DNA of 5,412 nt from positions 1-5,412 of the forward strand of contig JAVBOA010000040.1 of NCBI GenBank assembly GCA_031551135.1, in the 5' to 3' direction. How positions within the stretch are numbered: position 1 is the stretch's first letter; the number at the start of each line of letters is the position of its first letter. Position numbers and translations under genes: made by a program. Positions 4,899-5,412 of this stretch are shown here, piece after piece. The DNA is from JAITVM01 sp031551135. GTDB lineage: Bacteria > Bacillota > Clostridia > Lachnospirales > JAITVM01. The notes beneath the pieces were generated by a model. The model was not told the DNA's origin and made no database searches. It saw only the letters and a list, made by a program, of their open reading frames with translations.

Positions 4899-5345
4899 TT
4901 ATATCCAGAAATCTTCATCCGGATTCAAAATAAGCCGACCTCCATTAGCATTACGATAAAATTCCAGAATCCGTTTCATCGTTCCTTCTGTTACATCAAA
5001 TTCATCAGCAATTTCATATATGCTATTGCAGCAAATACTTTTTGCTATTTGGCACAATTTTTCAAGTGAAAAGAATTTTTTTATAGCATATACATCAACT
5101 TTTTTCTCTAAATACCTGTTAAATGGTTTTGTCTGGTTTGTTAAGTCAACCTCAGGGCTTATATGATAGTGGGAAACTTCGTGGATTAGTTGAAAATATT
5201 TTTCTTTTTCAGAAAGAGTCTTTTCAATTTGGATAATTTCTCCGTCGATTATACCTTTTAATCCATCTTCTAATATTACCTCTAATACAAATAAGCCCTG
5301 TTCTTCAGCGTGTGTAATAAGTTCTTCGTATTTTGTCAATGTCAA
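4899..5345 (-). CDS. ImmA/IrrE-type zinc metallopeptidase
   Basis: This 148-aa protein has the HExxH zinc motif as HEVSH (55-59), preceded by the family's hydrophobic FQLI, and a second block EKKVDVYA (80-87) that fits E-x-x-A-x-x-F-A, with E80 as likely third zinc ligand. ImmA proteases of Bacillota elements cut the element's ImmR repressor after DNA damage, which switches on excision. The protein is close to family size, and its C-terminal part (about 105-130) looks like a small helix-turn-helix (EIADEFDVTEGTMKRIL). The partner repressor is not in the window and would be expected to the right. The start is uncertain: TTG at 5345 after AAGG (plus-strand 5351-5354), or TTG two codons later. 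No ATG is available nearby. The integrase lies 95 bases downstream on the same strand with its own promoter. Confidence 0.8.
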   Translation of the reverse strand: MTLTKYEELITHAEEQGLFVLEVILEDGLKGIIDGEIIQIEKTLSEKEKYFQLIHEVSHYHISPEVDLTNQTKPFNRYLEKKVDVYAIKKFFSLEKLCQIAKSICCNSIYEIADEFDVTEGTMKRILEFYRNANGGRLILNPDEDFWI

Positions 5346-5368
5346 CGCCGCCTTAAAATTATGATGAG

Positions 5369-5397
5369 AATTTAAGTTTAGATTTTTGTAATATCAA
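5369..5397 (-). promoter_or_regulatory. Promoter of the ImmA-like gene
   Basis: On the minus strand, TTGATA (5397-5392, five of six matches) is followed after 17 bases by TAAATT (5374-5369, four of six). The start point would be near 5362, about 17 bases before the TTG start. Confidence 0.5.
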
Positions 5398-5410
5398 AGT
5401 AATTACAAAA
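5384..5410. promoter_or_regulatory. Probable repressor operator (9-bp inverted repeat)
   Basis: TTTTGTAAT (5384-5392) and ATTACAAAA (5402-5410) are exact reverse complements with nine bases between. The right half lies within a smaller palindrome, GTAATTAC (5399-5406). The -35 of the ImmA-like gene falls between the half-sites, so a bound dimer would block the promoter. An ImmR/C1-type repressor encoded just outside the window is the natural candidate. Confidence 0.45.
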
Positions 5411-5412
5411 TA

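Larger units (their letters stand above)
1531..5412. mobile_element. Integrative element inserted at ssrA (partial)
   Basis: All four genes right of ssrA lie on the minus strand and include a tyrosine integrase and an ImmA-type protease, which are hallmark genes of Bacillota prophages and integrative conjugative elements. The left border is taken as the ssrA 3' end. The right border lies beyond the window. No structural, conjugation or replication genes are visible, so it cannot be decided whether this is a prophage, an ICE, a phage satellite or a genomic island. The 199-aa and 268-aa genes between integrase and border are cargo. Confidence 0.7.

Noticed and set aside
4845..5069. 74-codon plus-strand frame, with a perfect TTGACA at 4845-4850
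   Set aside because: It is antisense to the ImmA-like gene, which has catalytic motifs; the TTGACA has no -10 at normal spacing and is explained as one arm of the palindrome.
1..5412. CRISPR array, tRNA genes or a replication origin
   Set aside because: No regularly spaced repeats, no tRNA outside the tmRNA and no iteron cluster were seen.

Overview
The window is AT-rich DNA from a Gram-positive-type bacterium, most likely Bacillota (Clostridia or Negativicutes-like). This is suggested by strong GGAGG-type ribosome sites, a LexA box of the GAAC-N4-GTTC type, the style of the tmRNA and tag peptide, and an integrase and ImmA-like protease typical of Bacillota mobile elements. The species cannot be named from the sequence.

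Layout. Positions 1-46 hold the first codons of an unidentified minus-strand gene. Its leader (47-107) can fold to hide its ribosome site. Positions 120-1025 hold a 5'-truncated IS4-like DDE transposase. After an AT-rich spacer comes the tmRNA gene ssrA (1184-1530, plus strand) with its terminator (1547-1596). Positions 1531-1812 are a junction zone: a partial second copy of the ssrA terminator and two tandem 10-bp direct repeats that look like integrase arm sites. From there to the right edge, every gene lies on the minus strand and appears to belong to an integrative element inserted at the 3' end of ssrA. Its far end is outside the window.

Element genes in transcription order (right to left) are an ImmA/IrrE-type zinc protease (4899-5345), a tyrosine integrase with an extra HTH-like insert (3442-4803), a 199-aa protein of unknown function (2816-3415), and a 268-aa divergent uracil-DNA-glycosylase-fold protein (1813-2619). 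The integrase promoter carries a near-consensus LexA box at the centre of a 42-bp imperfect palindrome, so the integrase is probably SOS-inducible. The 199-aa gene starts 26 nt after the integrase stop and probably shares its transcript, which would end at a hairpin terminator near 2731-2763. The glycosylase-like gene follows that terminator and seems to have its own promoter.

How it may work together (inference): ssrA supplies the chromosomal target and keeps a working 3' end and terminator. DNA damage would release the integrase from LexA, and the ImmA-like protease would remove an element repressor encoded further right, so excision could be triggered twice over. The two genes between integrase and attachment site are cargo. 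The glycosylase-fold protein is the best candidate for a novel activity, possibly DNA-base surveillance or anti-phage defence, but nothing in the sequence proves this.
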